Source: Archilochus colubris
Taxonomy: Eukaryota > Chordata > Aves > Apodiformes > Trochilidae
Assembly (NCBI GenBank): GCA_023079485.1
Contig: CM041097.1
Span: 17,529,158-17,593,157 of the forward strand
DNA: 64,000 bases
Direction: 5' to 3'
The notes under the pieces were generated by a model. The model worked only from the letters and a program-made list of their open reading frames with translations, was not told where the DNA came from and ran no database searches. This document shows positions 38,871-49,450 of the stretch, piece after piece. How positions within the stretch are numbered: the stretch's first letter is position 1; each line of letters begins with the position of its first letter. Made by a program: the position numbers and the translations under genes.

Positions 38871-38930
38871 TAGCTTCAGGGATGAGAGGGAAACATCTAT
38901 GCTGAATGGAAATCGCATTTCTGTTTGCAG

Positions 38931-39012
38931 AAAGGGTAAAAGGGGGATTCAGGGCTTCTGACAGACAACAGAGCCAGATTTCAATCAACTCAACACCTTT
39001 GTGCTGTGTCAG
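38931..39012 (+). other. Candidate exon A of a two-exon pair, 82 nt (weak)
   Basis: An acceptor (TTTCTGTTTGCAG, ending 38930) and donor (GTCAG followed by GTATGC at 39013) of near-consensus quality bound 82 nt. One frame is open throughout, beginning RVKGGFRASD. Joined to the interval at 39270 it would leave a 257-bp intron with proper GT and AG ends. A long non-coding RNA exon is as likely as a coding one. Confidence 0.2.
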
Positions 39013-39269
39013 GTATGCTCACCCTACTCTGATTGACAGCAAGCATCCAAAACACTTGCTGAGTATCACTGCACACCCACTTTCAGAAAAGGAGATGCCA
39101 CCTGCACACACCAAACCCCTAAAGCTCAGGGTTACTATCACAAAAAAGCCACCCATGGCAGGCTGCTAAATGCCCTGGAAACTGTTCGTCCATCCCCTCC
39201 CAAGGGGTGGAAATCCTGCTGCATGTCTACATGATGGCTTTTCACTTAGAACTCTTAATTATTTTACAG

Positions 39270-39343
39270 AATGTATGAGAAGCACAGACAAGATGCTGAT
39301 TTTATAAGGGGTCCTGTCAAGCATCACTGAAAGAAAAGACCAG
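39270..39343 (+). other. Candidate exon B of a two-exon pair, 74 nt (weak)
   Basis: It is preceded by TTAATTATTTTACAG and followed by GTAAGC after GACCAG; both sites are strong. Every frame of this interval contains a stop, so it cannot be an internal coding exon. Continuing the open frame of the interval at 38931 gives about 20 more codons and then TGA. That would fit a non-coding RNA exon, or a 3' end of coding sequence spliced upstream of a further exon. Confidence 0.2.
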
Positions 39344-39590
39344 GTAAGCTGATTTTATTTTTAGCCCAATTTAGTTGCTGATTCCATGAGGGGGTGGTGG
39401 TTTCCACTGCCCTATGACTGAAGAGCCACCCCACTGACCCACAGGTGCTCTCAGCCTCTTTGCTCCACGTGTAACTTTTTCCAACATCTGGTTCTCTCAC
39501 TCTCCTCTGCCCAGTTTGTTCCTGGAAAATAGCTGGTACTCACAAACCCCAAGCCTTCTTCACAGTTTACAACTTCCACAAGAGGAGAGG

Positions 39591-39656
39591 AACAACAACA
39601 ACAAAAAAACCCGAAAAAAACCCCAAACAAACAAACCAAAAAACACCCCAAAAATA
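39591..39656 (+). repeat. A/C-rich low-complexity tract
   Basis: AAC and A-runs followed by CCC and CCCC interruptions, with almost no T or G for 65 bp. Same class as the tracts at 16.3 and 28.1 kb. Confidence 0.88.
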
Positions 39657-40738
39657 AGACCTTTTCCAAGCTAACTTGCCCAGCATAAACCTGTGGAAAA
39701 GACCACACTGAATAGTGATGGTTGATTGACCACTGCACACCAAAGGCTGTGAAAGGACATCAGGAAAATGATGGTAAGAGAAGTTAGGGCCCCTCTGGGC
39801 GTGAACTCCTTCCTCTCTTCCCCACTCTGCCCAGCAGCAAAGCCAACACCTCAGGGATATTTAAGAGAACTGCATATGCAGACACTTGGATGTGCAAAAT
39901 TATGCATGTGTGCTTGCAGGCCATTTTAGAGCCTGGCTCATGACTCATACAGAAAGTAGATCAGGAAGAGAAAAAAAAAAAAAAAGTTTGAAGATGCATT
40001 TTTTTGTATTCTTGCTACTGCAGAATAGCTTTTTTTTCCTTTCTTTTTTCTTTTTCTTTTTTTTCCCTTTTTAATATTGAAATTGTTTGGGCCTTTGTTC
40101 TGCAGCTGTTGGAAAATTCCGAGTTTAAAACAGAAGTCTTTTACATTAGTGTTGATACCATGATAGCCAGCTGATAACATACCAGATATGCAAAATCCAA
40201 GCCTGGGAGACTCTGCATTGATTATTGCACAGGAGGAATGAAAAGCTGCACGGCTGCTTCTCCCTTGTCCTGCTGCCAGCGAGGTGTAATAACACTGTTA
40301 TGAAAAGCAAACAGGGATGAACTCTGCTCAAAAGAAGGTGAAGCCTGAACTGAGAAATCAATTGCTGCATCAGTCGTGCCCCTACAACTGAGTAATGCTG
40401 TTAGAAAGTTCATCGAGCCCTCAAGATCCTCACCCTGGCAAGGCTTCCAGTATTGTGCATCCTTTACTGGCACTGAATATTCATCCTGTGGCAGCACGAG
40501 GCCAAATACCTAAAGCTGCCACTGTGGGTAAAAACCAGCCCTGGAGTCCAGCCACCAGCTGGAGATTTCATCCAGAGGTCAAGGCTTGGTTTTCCTGTCT
40601 TTCCAGGTTCCATATCTCCCTGTACTTCTGTTGACCCAGGTTTGGGATGAGGAGCTTGAGTTCTCCTCCTGCCCTGGAGGGGATGATGTGTTACAGACCC
40701 TGGTGCCCCAATACAATGCCAGACAGGCTCCTGTGTGC

Positions 40739-40825
40739 AATAAAATCACAGTGAAGATTTAAGTGAAGATTTAAGTTTAAGATTTAAACTTAAGTTTAAG
40801 ATTTAAGTGAAGAATAAAATCACAG
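40739..40825 (+). repeat. Nested direct and inverted repeat block, period 74 bp
   Basis: The word AATAAAATCACAG occurs at 40739-40751 and again at 40813-40825. Between them TGAAGATTTAAG occurs twice in tandem (40752-40775), followed by TTTAAGATTTAAACTTAAG-type words that read partly as their own inverse complement. The whole looks like replication slippage or template switching that copied short local words in both orientations. Confidence 0.85.
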
Positions 40826-41595
40826 AGTCCAAAAATAAGGTGTCACCTCTTGCTGGGACAGTCTGCCTCAAGCCCTGGGAAATTTCCCAAAACTGGGAAA
40901 AAAGTAGCAAAGTGCTGAGACAGGGACTACTTGAGCTGTGCTGAGGCATCAAAGGGGTAACCACTGACTCTCAGGTAAAAGAAGGTGTTTAACATAGGGC
41001 AAAACTGAGGAGGGCTGAGGAAACAGCAATAAATTTATGTTAGTTTCTGCATGAGAAAAGAAAGCCCTGAAGGTGTGCAAAAGCAGCCCTGCTGCTTAGC
41101 AGCTACAACCCCAATGGTCCTTGCAATGGGCAAAGTGTTGGAAGACACTGACCAAAAAAAAAAAGAAAAAAAGATAAATGAGGCAAAAGATGCAAGAAAA
41201 CTCACTTTTGGCACTAGTTGAGTCAGGGAAGAGGAAGACTGTGAGACATCAAGTAGTTGCCAGCAACTGGTCTTACCACCTGCAGAGTCACAGGGGAATC
41301 ACTCCCCAGGGCTTCACTGCCCAAGCTGTACACAGCATTTAGTCCCTCCTTACCTTCCTAATTTCTTGCAAACCATTTAAGCCTACCATGCATAAAACAC
41401 CAAGTTGAGAGTTATTACTGTCAGACAGGCCAAAATCTCCTGGATGGTTGAATGACTCTCTGACATGCTTCTGGTGAGGAATGTGAATGAGATCAGAGAA
41501 AGAAGTCACACCTAAGCCAGCCCAGAGATCACCAAACCATCACCTGGGCAATGGGATGTGCTATGAATCTGGGCACACAGATGATTTTCAGAACT

Positions 41596-41665
41596 GTGGG
41601 GTTTTTTTGTTTTGGGTTGTGGGGGTTTTTTGCTTGTTTGTTTTTTGTTGTTTTCTTTTTCATTT
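41596..41665 (+). repeat. T/G-rich low-complexity tract
   Basis: T-runs separated by G, GGG and GGGGG, nearly free of A: the reverse-strand counterpart of the A/C-rich tracts found elsewhere. Confidence 0.85.
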
Positions 41666-42852
41666 GGTACTTTTTCCTTTGTGTGCCCAGGAATTATTGC
41701 CTGAATGTTGAACTATTGCCTTGAACGCTGCCCTAGCTGTTACCAGGAGCATTTTGGGCCACCTTTTGCCCACCCCAACTTCTCCATGTCCCAGTGCTCA
41801 TCCTTTCCACCTGCAGGGACCACCAAGGTGCTAACATGCTCCAAAGTCCAGAAACTTGCTCCAGGGCTGCTCAGGAACAAAACTGAGATTACCAATCCAC
41901 TCTCAGGAAGGCTCTGCCACTCTATAACATCAGCCACAAATTGAACACCTAATACATATTCTGTAATCTGCAAAACAAACCAAATTAACTCACTGGCAAC
42001 TCCCTTCCTACTTGCAGTGACTTCTGGGTGGGGGAAACACATACATTACCTGACATATATCATTTCTTCTGAGCAGTCATGTACTTTTTCAGTAGCCCAA
42101 ATGGGATTTTAATCTTCCCTGCAGTTCCTTAGTAGCACATCAGTGCTTGAAAACCAAGACTATCAACTCCCAGTACAGATCTGGACTTCCAGTAATCTGG
42201 GTGATGTCCAAATGCATCAGGGGCAAGCAATGACACTTGGGTTTCCCTCTGCCTGTTCAGCACCTGGAAGAATCATTGCAAAGAGGGCCATGTCCCATAC
42301 CCCTGGCTGGAGGTGAGGGATCAGCATGGGATTGCTGCAGAGGAAGGAAACAGGGAAATCAAGAAGGAAATGGCTGGGCCAGATAAAATCCTCAGTCTCC
42401 CTCTTGTTAAATAGGATGTTTCTGGTTCAGGAACAGATGGGAAGAGAATCTGCTCCATGGCTAACCCAGAGGAGGTGGAGATGCCTGAAAAAAAGTCCCT
42501 TTGACTTCAGCTCTGTCCCCCTGACAGCCCAACTCACTCATGGACTGAGCAGATAACAGGCACCCATTCATCAGCCTGACCAATGCACAAAGGCAAGAAT
42601 TTCCTTCTTAAAGAGATGCAATGATAGAGCTTTAGAAACTGGTTAAAGGAGAAAGACTGAGAATGAACACACTAGATATGAGGTTGCTACCAGTAATCCC
42701 CTGAAGCAGACACCCCAATCTGCAGCACTGGAAGGACACAACTTACAAAAGTCAGGCATGGTCTTCAAGCAAAACATTGTCCAACTGCAGAATTAGAACG
42801 GAGCTCAGATAAAAAATTTTACATTAACCTAGTCTAATGGATCATCGAGGTA

Positions 42853-42910
42853 GTTTGGGGTTTATTTTGGGTTTTTTGGGGGTTTTGGTTGGTTGGTTGG
42901 TTGTTTTTAT
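42853..42910 (+). repeat. T/G-rich tract with (GGTT)n
   Basis: Begins with G-runs among T and ends in several GGTT units (about 42886-42901). It has four or more short G-runs, so single-stranded folding is possible. Confidence 0.85.
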
Positions 42911-43235
42911 CTCAACCAGAAAAAGACAACCCATGGATGCTCATCTTCCTTTGTACACTGGAAAAAAAAACCAAAACCAACAAAAAGATGCAACCAACCA
43001 GCTGCCTTGGGATGTCAGCCTGTTTTCTCTCCAGGAAAGACTTTTTTTCACATTAGAAAATCAGATTAGAACATATTTCATAAGGCCAGTCAGTCAGACA
43101 GCAAGCCTACAGGTGCCATCCCACTGATCACCCAGACCTTCATCCTCTTGGGCCAGTGGGAGCTCCCAAAACACATCCCACCTCTGCCATGCTTGCCTGG
43201 AAAAAAAGCTGGAGATGTTGTGCCTTCTCTAGGGT

Positions 43236-43286
43236 GAAGGAAGAGAGAGGAAGGAGAAGGAGAGGAGAGAAGGAGAGAAAAAGAAG
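43236..43286 (+). repeat. 51-bp pure polypurine (GA-rich) tract
   Basis: Every base between 43236 and 43286 is A or G, mostly GAAGG, GAGAGA and GGAGAA words. Such tracts can form triplex (H-)DNA and bind GAGA-type factors. The minus-strand equivalent is a long polypyrimidine tract, but no coding exon follows it. Confidence 0.9.
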
Positions 43287-44003
43287 TTTTCAGCACTGCA
43301 GCTTTTCCCTGTTCAGTTCCTTGCAATGTTTGCCTTCCTTTTTGGTACAGAAGACTTCAGTTGCCTGGAGCTATTCCAGTTTCCACTGGGCATTCAGAGC
43401 AGAACCCCATCCCTTGCTGGTTTTGCTCGTGGCTACCTGAGCAGCAAGCAGCTCCTGTGCTGCAGAGCAGTAGCACCTTCTTAATGAAACAGCTATGAGA
43501 TCAATGTTGTATGACTTCCAAGAGCAAAACAGTTTACAATTAGCTGAAGGTCTGGTATTTGACAGTTTTTTATGGCTCTTTTACAACTGTTTGCAAATCT
43601 TTTCTTCCTTTAAATTATTCTGAAAAGTGTTAGGGGGAAGCCAAAAGTTATTTTGTGCAAGCATGTGTCTACTTGCATGAATCCAAGAATCTTTTTAATT
43701 TAAAAGCACCATTACAAATGCCTGTATTTACATGATAGTTATTTATGTAATGCTTTAAAGAAAATCTAAATGGAGCACAGAAGCCAATGCTAATGCAGAA
43801 GACAGTGGGAGTTAATGAACATGCTCCTGGGGCAGTCCAGGAGATGGCAAGGCAGGGTGCATGTGCTCTAAGGAGTCAATAAAAAGAACTCTGGATGCAA
43901 CACTGATGCATGCATAACCTAGGATTTTTAGGCTCTTCTCATCTGGATTCCTGTGATTTTCAGGCCTGTGTTTTACACTTCTGTTTATATATTAGCCCAG
44001 CAT

Positions 44004-44023
44004 AAAAAAAAAAAAAAAAAAAA
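44004..44023 (+). repeat. Poly(A), 20 bp
   Basis: Uninterrupted A20 without a retroelement body on its left. Confidence 0.9.
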
Positions 44024-45870
44024 GCAGAACACAGACTACGAAGACACAACTCTTAAAATTCAGACTCTCTTGAGCCTTTATGCATCTGGATAAATGAAAA
44101 GAATATAGAAAAATCAAGCTCAGAAGTTTCTTTTCTGAATCCACACATCTCTTCTCTTCATTCAGACATGAAAACCTTTTTGTCCTCCTCAATCCAGAAC
44201 AGTCTGATTTCCAACCTAGAGCAGCAGCTCAGGTCCTGGCTCTCAGGAGCATGGCACAGCCCCTCAGCTTCACCTCCAAACATCACCCACTTGAAGTGAA
44301 AGTGCAAGATAAAAAGCATGTTCTAGCCTCAGGCCTGTCAGCATGGCACATGTCTAAAGAAAAAAATGAATCTGCATGAGAGAAACTTGAAATGCAGGTG
44401 CCTGGGTGGAAAAGAAGCATATGTATGTAAAAAGACAAAAAAGAAAAAAAAAAAAAAAGAGAAAGGGATGCTCATTTGCAAGAGAACACAGGACAAAAAC
44501 CAAAACTACACCTGTAAGAAACATGTTTCTTTGCCAGGTGCATTAAGGTTAGACCTTCATTTTAGACTCTAGCCAAAAAGATTAAAGCTGTTTTCACCCT
44601 CACCCAAATCACCAAGGAGACCAAAGCTTCTTCAGCTTTTAACTGCAGTGAAGTTAGCATGGAGGGAGGATTCAAGAGAAACATCTCCCAAGCTCCAGAT
44701 CACTATCACTGTTCAGAGCATCCTCCTTACTGCTGCTGCTCCCTCCCTCTGCTCCCCACCAGCAGCCACCAGGCAATGGATAACTGGAAAATCACCTTGC
44801 TGGACAAGACACTGTCATCAATATCATCTTTTTTTTTTATGATTATACCTATGGTTTGGTAGCACTGCATCCATAATCTAGACTGATGGCATGCAAGATG
44901 CTGCATCTTCCCAGGGAAGATGAGCTCCAGCTCAGAAGGATGCCTCCAAGCAATGGGGAACTCTACCAAGTTATGTACTCTTATGCAAGTTTGGGGTTTC
45001 TTATACATCTGAAGGGAAAAAAAAAAAGAAAAAAAAAAGAAATCAATCCAGTAATTCCGTGTTGATTATACTAAAAGTAATTATACTTTTGTTATGCCAA
45101 CAGTACCTTCAGCCTTGAGGCTTCCAGTGCTTTTATATAGGTTGAGTGCCTCATGGATGCAGTGAAGATGTAGGTTTTAGGCCACCAGAAAGAGAGGGAT
45201 GCTGGACAAGCACACCAGCTGGGAACTGGTGCTGTCTGTAAAAACACTCTACTCTTACCAGGGGCAAAAAACATAATCCAAACTTTCAAACCAGTGAAGG
45301 TCCTTCCAGTGAAGGACCAGATTAAGTGCCACAACTTGGGCACAAACTGAAGTCAGACAACGTGCCAGAACTATAAAAAGGCTCCTATAGACCTGAATAT
45401 CAACAGGGCATTTTCTGCAGATTTAACCACCTCTGCTGTGGTACATGCCATGTCCCCTGAGCCCATCCCCATCCCCCAAAAAAGATACAGGTGGCCAGGC
45501 TGCTGTATCTGCCATATGCCTGCAATCAGTGGTGGGGATGGATATGTCCTGGTGCCACCCAGCCACTCCACTCCTGCTTCTTCCAAGCTAAACAAATAGA
45601 TAAGAACAGCAAACCCCTCCAAACCCACTTACCTCTCTTTGTAGCCAGGTGTTGGTAGATTTATTAAACTTATAAAACCTTTTACAATATAAGTATATTG
45701 TGTGGGAAGAGAGAGAACAGTCACCACATCACAGTTTGCTCAGCTGGATCCTGCCCAGCTGTGGGATCACCAGTAAGCAACAGATAAATTTAAGTCCTGT
45801 TCTGACACTGGCTCCTCCTGTTGCTTTTGGCAAATTGTTTAACACCCCAGCATGTCCAAGTTTCACTGCT

Positions 45871-45909
45871 TTATATATACATACATATATCTGTGTATAC
45901 ATACATATT
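45871..45909 (+). repeat. Alternating TATACA-type AT microsatellite
   Basis: TATATATACATACATATAT followed by a second CATACATAT stretch; alternating purine-pyrimidine and partly self-complementary. Simple degenerate repeat. Confidence 0.8.
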
Positions 45910-46799
45910 GTAGCAACCATATTTATTCAGCCTCCTACAATGTTCAAGAAAGCAACGAATGGTGCTAAAGCACTGGAAAGTGAAGAGCCCAATTAGAGAC
46001 AGAAATCAGGAGCTTGGATAGAGTGAGCAGTGATTTCACATCAGCCTGCAGAGCTCTGAACAACCATCCTCAGCTTCAGAAAATCGGGATCCTTTAGAGA
46101 AAGCTTAAAGATGAGGGTGGAAAATAACTCAAGTCCTTTGGAAAGAAAATAAATACATGATCAGAAAACACCACAGCCAACCCAAAGCACTTATGGGCAA
46201 ACCACTGATTGCTATTCCAAACCACTTTTCCACCTGAAGCTTCCACTCACTATCTTATCTGATGTTCTCTTAGGGAATCCCCAGGATGTCTCTGCTTCCA
46301 AAGGACCTCTCGAGCTCTACTCAAAACACTTCTTAGGGCTGAAGGTTTCCATTGTTTAGGGATGGGTGTAAAAAGGAAGCATTTTTATGTGCTCTACGTT
46401 CTTTTTTTGTTTTTTCTTTTTCTTCTTTTGTTGTTTTTGCACACTGCTGTACCATTTATTTTCTGGCAAGACTATTTTCCTCAGATAACCAAGCTCTGAT
46501 TGCCATATCCAATACAGATGAACACTGCTACTGGCCCAACAGATGTAAACAAGTCCCAAACTTCTGACTGCCAGCTTAAATTTGTGTGCTTTACAGTAGT
46601 GTCCTTCCTTTAAAAATCTATTGGTTGAAATGAAGAAAAAAAATACAAAGGTTTCTCCCCTCTCCCCTTGTCATTCTGTCTTCTAGGAGGAAAAAAAGAC
46701 CTTCAGTTTGGAATAAAATATCTTTTCAGGAAGCAATTTTTGTGGAACATTGCATGGAAACATCTGGCTTAAGTGGCAATGTTAGAAAACCAAAAATAA

Positions 46800-47460
46800 A
46801 AGAGAATAATGATGCTTTTTTGAACAATCAGTATCAGTCTGTTCCTGGCATTATTTTTGGAAATGGTATAGCTAATGTGACAGCTATGATTTGGAGCCTT
46901 CAAAAGGCATAAGCTATTGGCATTTTAAATAAATTACATACAAACATGCACACACCCCTACACCCACACGAACTCAGAAGATTTGTTCTGCTCATGTCTG
47001 CTGGCTCTTCTGGTACTCCCCAACAGATTGCTTCCCTCTCTCATCCCAGTTTTCTCCTAGAGGGACTTTACATCAGGCATCCAAATACAAAGGGTAGGAA
47101 GAGCCTTGCATTAACATGCTGCAGAGCAGAAGGGATCCTCTGTGACTAAATGGACACAATCAAGCCTTTCAATTAAACTATTACCCAAAGAGGTGCAGGT
47201 GGCTTATTACCAAAGACAGCATTTCTTTTAAAAAAAATGGAAAGTACCATTAGAAACACCTAATATAACTCTTATTAACTTATTTGAATCTGTTCCTGAG
47301 CACACCGGGTATGTAAGTGCCTGCTAACATAGCATTCTGTTTGCCTAATTAAGTTTTCAGTAGGGTAAGCTATAGTTCTCATGCTAATATGAGAAACTGA
47401 AACAAATCACATCTAAACCAATGCATAGCTTGATTTACCTTTATTGTTTAAGAATTTGTT
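46800..47460. promoter_or_regulatory. Possible distal regulatory / conserved non-coding block
   Basis: AT-rich complex sequence with words such as CCTAATTAAG (about 47344), CATGCTAATATGAG (47380) and paired TTAC/GTAA motifs, low CpG and no repeats apart from a short A-run at 47229. The composition resembles vertebrate developmental enhancers. The inference is compositional. Confidence 0.25.
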
Positions 47461-48486
47461 ACAGGCTCTTCAACAAGGGCTAATTTTCCAGAGAAAAGGA
47501 CAATTGCTGGACAAATCCTCATCCCAGCCCAAGCAATGGGGACGACAGACTTGCCTCTGAAGTTATAAACCCTCCATGCAGTTGCTGTGGCCCTTTGCTT
47601 TTCCTCATCATTTTTTCCCCTTGCCAACCCACGTTCCAAACCTTGGACTTATTTCCTTGGCTGTGCCAGCAAGCAGCACCACAATGCTTTAGCTGGGGAC
47701 CATTAAGCAGAGGAAAATTACCATTAGCTAAAAAAATGACTCTTAAGAGGCTTAAAAGAAATCTCAGGGAATCAACTCAGATCTCCATGACAAATAATTA
47801 GCAAAATAAAGATAAAATACTAAAGCATCTCAGCTTTCCGCTACATTCCAAAGCAGCTTATTTGCTCTCTCAGTTTTATTCTTGCTGCATTTCAAATGCT
47901 CACTTGCAATTTCCAAAAAAAGAAGAAAAGCAGGGAAATAGGAAGGGGGAGGAGAAGGAAACGACAACAGAGTGGTTTGCCCAAAAAGCCAGATTTCTAC
48001 CCAAAGAGTCCCTCCACCCAACCCTCCTCCAGGCAGGGCCCCCGACCTGCACCCCTGTGGGACCTGGTCATGGGGCGAGTGCTCCTGGAACAGCCCCAAG
48101 ACTTTTTAAGCTGTATTACAGTATTAATATAATTTACAAAATGGTTAAAAATCATAATGTTTTTCCTTCATGAAAAATAACACACTTAATGCTTTTCATC
48201 TGGCACATAAAATTTACAATACCTCCAGGAACATTTTCTTTGGTTAAATCAACACTATTGGTACTTTTTTAGCCTTTAAGCACATTACAGCCCCAGCTTT
48301 TTATGGGTCGGGTTTTTGGTTTTGTTTTTTTTTTTTTTTTTTTTGGTTGTTGTTTTCACCCATTGTAATAAAACTTTTCAAAACCAGAAATGATCAACTA
48401 TAAAAAAGCATTCCCATGTTAAACAATTTTAACTGCTGCTTTTAAAACAATAATAAAAAATTAAAACAAAAAAAAAAAAGGGAAAG
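47461..48486. other. Unique sequence leading to poly(T), poly(A) and the CpG island
   Basis: No gene is recognised. It contains a purine-rich patch at 47918-47964, T20 at 48325-48344 and an A-rich stretch at 48448-48479 directly joined to the G-rich minisatellite. Several poly(A)-signal-like AATAAA words occur on both strands, so no transcript end can be assigned. Confidence 0.55.
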
Positions 48487-48551
48487 GGAGGGGTAGGGTG
48501 GGGAAGGAGGGGTAGGATGGAGAAGGAAGGGTAGGGTGGGGAGGGAGGGGG
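48487..48551 (+). repeat. G-rich 19-bp minisatellite, G-quadruplex motif
   Basis: Three full 19-bp units (48487-48505, 48506-48524, 48525-48543), of type GGAGGGGTAGGGTGGGGAA, plus a partial fourth. Each contains three or four runs of three or more G with 1-2 base loops, satisfying the usual intramolecular G-quadruplex pattern within and between units. It abuts an A-rich tract on the left and the CpG island on the right, so on the plus strand it marks a sharp switch in composition. Confidence 0.92.
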
Positions 48552-48589
48552 ATCGGCTTGAAACCCGACTTGTAGGGTAACTCTCTCGA

Positions 48590-49000
48590 TGCAATTAATA
48601 TAAAATAATCATCCGTCGGGCCAAACTTCAGCACTCTTCCCCAAATTGTTTCCATGCTGCTTCCATCAGGCGGCCGCAGCAGATGTTGGCTCTTAAAGGG
48701 CGCAGACGACGCAGTTCACGACTCCTGGGAGGCGGCTGCGCTCCACATCTGCGCTCCATGAAGGAGAGCGCAAGAAGTGTGGCAGCCAGCAAAAAAAAAA
48801 CACCCAAAAACCCAAACAAAACAAAACCGTCAGCCCGGCCGAACCAACCCTTTTCTTCCGTACCGGGGTTAAAAATAAAGGGGGTGTTCGCCCCGCTCCT
48901 CCCCGGACCGGAGAGCATCCGGGATGGGGCGGGTTCACGGCGAGGAAGCGAGCGGCGGCGGCAGCCTCTGCCTGCCGGCTCCTCATTAACCGGGCAGTGA
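48590..49000. promoter_or_regulatory. CpG island, candidate promoter
   Basis: This is the only CpG-dense segment of the window: CpG clusters at about 48670-48770 and 48826-48992, including GCGGCGGCGG and a GC-box GGGGCGGG at 48926-48933. An A/C-rich tract (48791-48827) interrupts it. CpG islands in birds mark transcription starts or Polycomb-regulated elements. No TATA box, first exon or orientation can be fixed. A minus-strand frame of about 134 codons crossing it (48628-49032) reads through the low-complexity insert and has no domain, so I do not call it a gene. Confidence 0.6.
48791..48827 (+). repeat. A/C-rich tract inside the CpG island
   Basis: Ten A residues followed by A-runs with C and CCC interruptions, without T or G. 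It splits the CpG island in two and looks like a secondary insertion or slippage expansion. Confidence 0.85.
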
Positions 49001-49019
49001 TCCAAGTTCATCTGGGCCC

Positions 49020-49450
49020 CAGAGAAAGGCAACGCTTGTGTTTAGACCGCACAATACTGACATAACATTAACAGATTTACATATGCAAAACTGTGAAGCA
49101 ACAGGCATTCCCCCTCAATTGACCCACAGCTTGTAGTGGCTGCCGAGTTATTCCCTGCTTAGGCTCTGTAACCAAGTGGGCGTCATGCGACTACCATCTG
49201 GGTACCACTTATTTAAAGCTGGCAGTCTCTCTGTAATAGGCAAGCTGGCAATAAGCAGGAAGGGAATAAATTGCATCATTTAGTTAACATCCACTTGCTT
49301 TGCGGCTGTTAAAAACCCATGACTGAATAATAATTCGGTTATTTCTTTTGCCAGACAATGCTGTCAGCCAAACCCTACTACGCATGCTGCAAAACGTCAG
49401 CTTGCAAAATCTCCACTTGAAAAAAGAAAAGAAATTCGCAGTATAACGTG
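49020..49450. promoter_or_regulatory. Possible promoter-proximal or enhancer block beside the CpG island
   Basis: Complex AT-rich sequence with ATATGCAAAA (49081), TTATTTAAAG (49209), GCATGC (49382) and AACGTCAG (49394) words, and no repeats. Its position within 0.5 kb of the CpG island suggests promoter-linked control, but no start site is demonstrable. Confidence 0.3.

Larger units (their letters stand above)
39344..43235. other. Unique non-coding sequence with A/C and T/G tracts
   Basis: No gene is recognised. It holds the A/C tract at 39591-39656, A- and T-rich runs at 39970-40074, the nested repeat at 40739-40825, and T/G-rich tracts at 41596-41665 and 42853-42910. Other sequence is unique and featureless to the eye. 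Confidence 0.6.
43287..46799. other. Unique non-coding sequence; AT-rich block at 43480-43790
   Basis: No gene is recognised. The part from 43480 to 43790 is complex AT-rich DNA with ATTA and TTTACATGATAG-type words, free of repeats, and may be a regulatory element. Further right are poly(A) runs (44004-44023, and about 44441-44458), an A-rich patch at 45016-45041 and an alternating TATACA patch (45871-45909). Confidence 0.55.

Noticed and set aside
48628..49032. 134-codon minus-strand open frame across the CpG island
   Set aside because: It translates the A/C tract as a hydrophobic Phe/Gly/Leu stretch that imitates a membrane segment. High GC content lowers stop frequency. No conserved domain is visible.
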